A stretch of DNA of 50,262 nucleotides, taken from NCBI GenBank assembly GCA_036011305.1, contig DASCNA010000122.1, forward strand, positions 1 to 50,262. Reading direction: 5' to 3'. The first letter of the stretch is position 1, and the number at the start of each line of letters is the position of its first letter. Below are positions 50,193 to 50,262 of this stretch, in pieces. The notes under the pieces were generated by a model, which searched no databases, had not been told where the DNA came from, and worked only from the letters and a program-made list of their open reading frames with translations. This DNA is from DASCNA01 sp036011305. GTDB taxonomy: Bacteria; Verrucomicrobiota; Lentisphaeria; Victivallales; GWF2-38-69. A program made the translations under genes and the position numbers.

Positions 50193-50262
50193 ATGATTAA
50201 AAAAAAACTTTTTTGGTGTAAACCTAGATTGCATGTATGCTCTTCTCAGACAGTGCATGGTT
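50193..50262 (+). CDS. Possible start of a gene running off the right edge
   Basis: An ATG at 50193 opens a frame that reaches the window end (MIKKKLFWCKPRLHVCSSQ and onward). No good ribosome binding site is visible and only 23 full codons can be read, so this is weak. The rest of 50125-50262 is AT-rich without other signals. Confidence 0.2.
   Translation, partial: MIKKKLFWCKPRLHVCSSQTVHG

Overview
The window is AT-rich (roughly one third G+C by eye) and looks like a strictly anaerobic, Gram-negative-type bacterium. It carries the carbonyl branch of the Wood-Ljungdahl pathway together with lipoproteins, other exported proteins and a sigma54-type regulator. No rRNA, tRNA or ribosomal protein gene is present, so I do not assign a phylum.

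Bases 1246-32667 are one minus-strand run of 26 genes, read right to left. It starts with CO dehydrogenase (cooC, cooS, a cooF-like ferredoxin). A NADH-dehydrogenase-like trio (NuoE, NuoF, truncated NuoG) and acetyl-CoA synthase follow (acsB, acsC, the corrinoid activator acsV, acsF, acsD, acsE). Next are a DUF166-type protein and a core-MetE type methyltransferase, then a methylene-THF reductase module (HdrA::MvhD fusion, metV, metF). The run ends with a large putative electron-bifurcating module: HdrC, HdrA-N::NuoE, NuoF, NuoG'::HdrA, MvhD, FlxC, FlxB, FlxA and a zinc-ribbon protein. Together these would reduce methylene-THF, move the methyl group to the corrinoid protein, make or split acetyl-CoA, and exchange electrons between ferredoxin and NADH. 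Genes for the formate-to-methylene-THF steps are not in the window. A separate pterin-methyltransferase gene (371-1237) converges on the end of the run.

Bases 32824-40288 are a mixed region. It holds an exported protein of unknown function behind a near-consensus promoter, and a ZraPSR-like set (exported protein behind a sigma54-type promoter, sensor kinase, NtrC-type regulator). It also holds a lipoprotein, a two-gene split version of a membrane spermidine-synthase-like protein, and another exported hypothetical protein.

Bases 40310-50124 are a ribosomal-peptide (RiPP) cluster resembling the SynChlorMet (Scm) cassette: nucleotidyltransferase, PqqD-like protein, two radical SAM/SPASM enzymes, ABC exporter, HPr-kinase-like protein, S26-like peptidase, an exported protein, and at the far end a 69-residue peptide. 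That peptide has cysteines at 22, 32, 42, 52 and 62, each starting a CxxG or CxG motif, and is a strong candidate precursor. A divergent XRE-PAS regulator follows a promoter flanked by 14-bp direct repeats. Two small cassettes of almost equal length (447 and 448 bp), each with terminal inverted repeats and a four-helix-bundle gene, sit exactly at gene junctions in the cluster. One of the two genes is frameshifted in a TA tract.

The most notable points are the candidate precursor and its cluster, the two four-helix-bundle cassettes, and a long HdrA protein split in two, with its halves fused to NuoE and NuoG domains.
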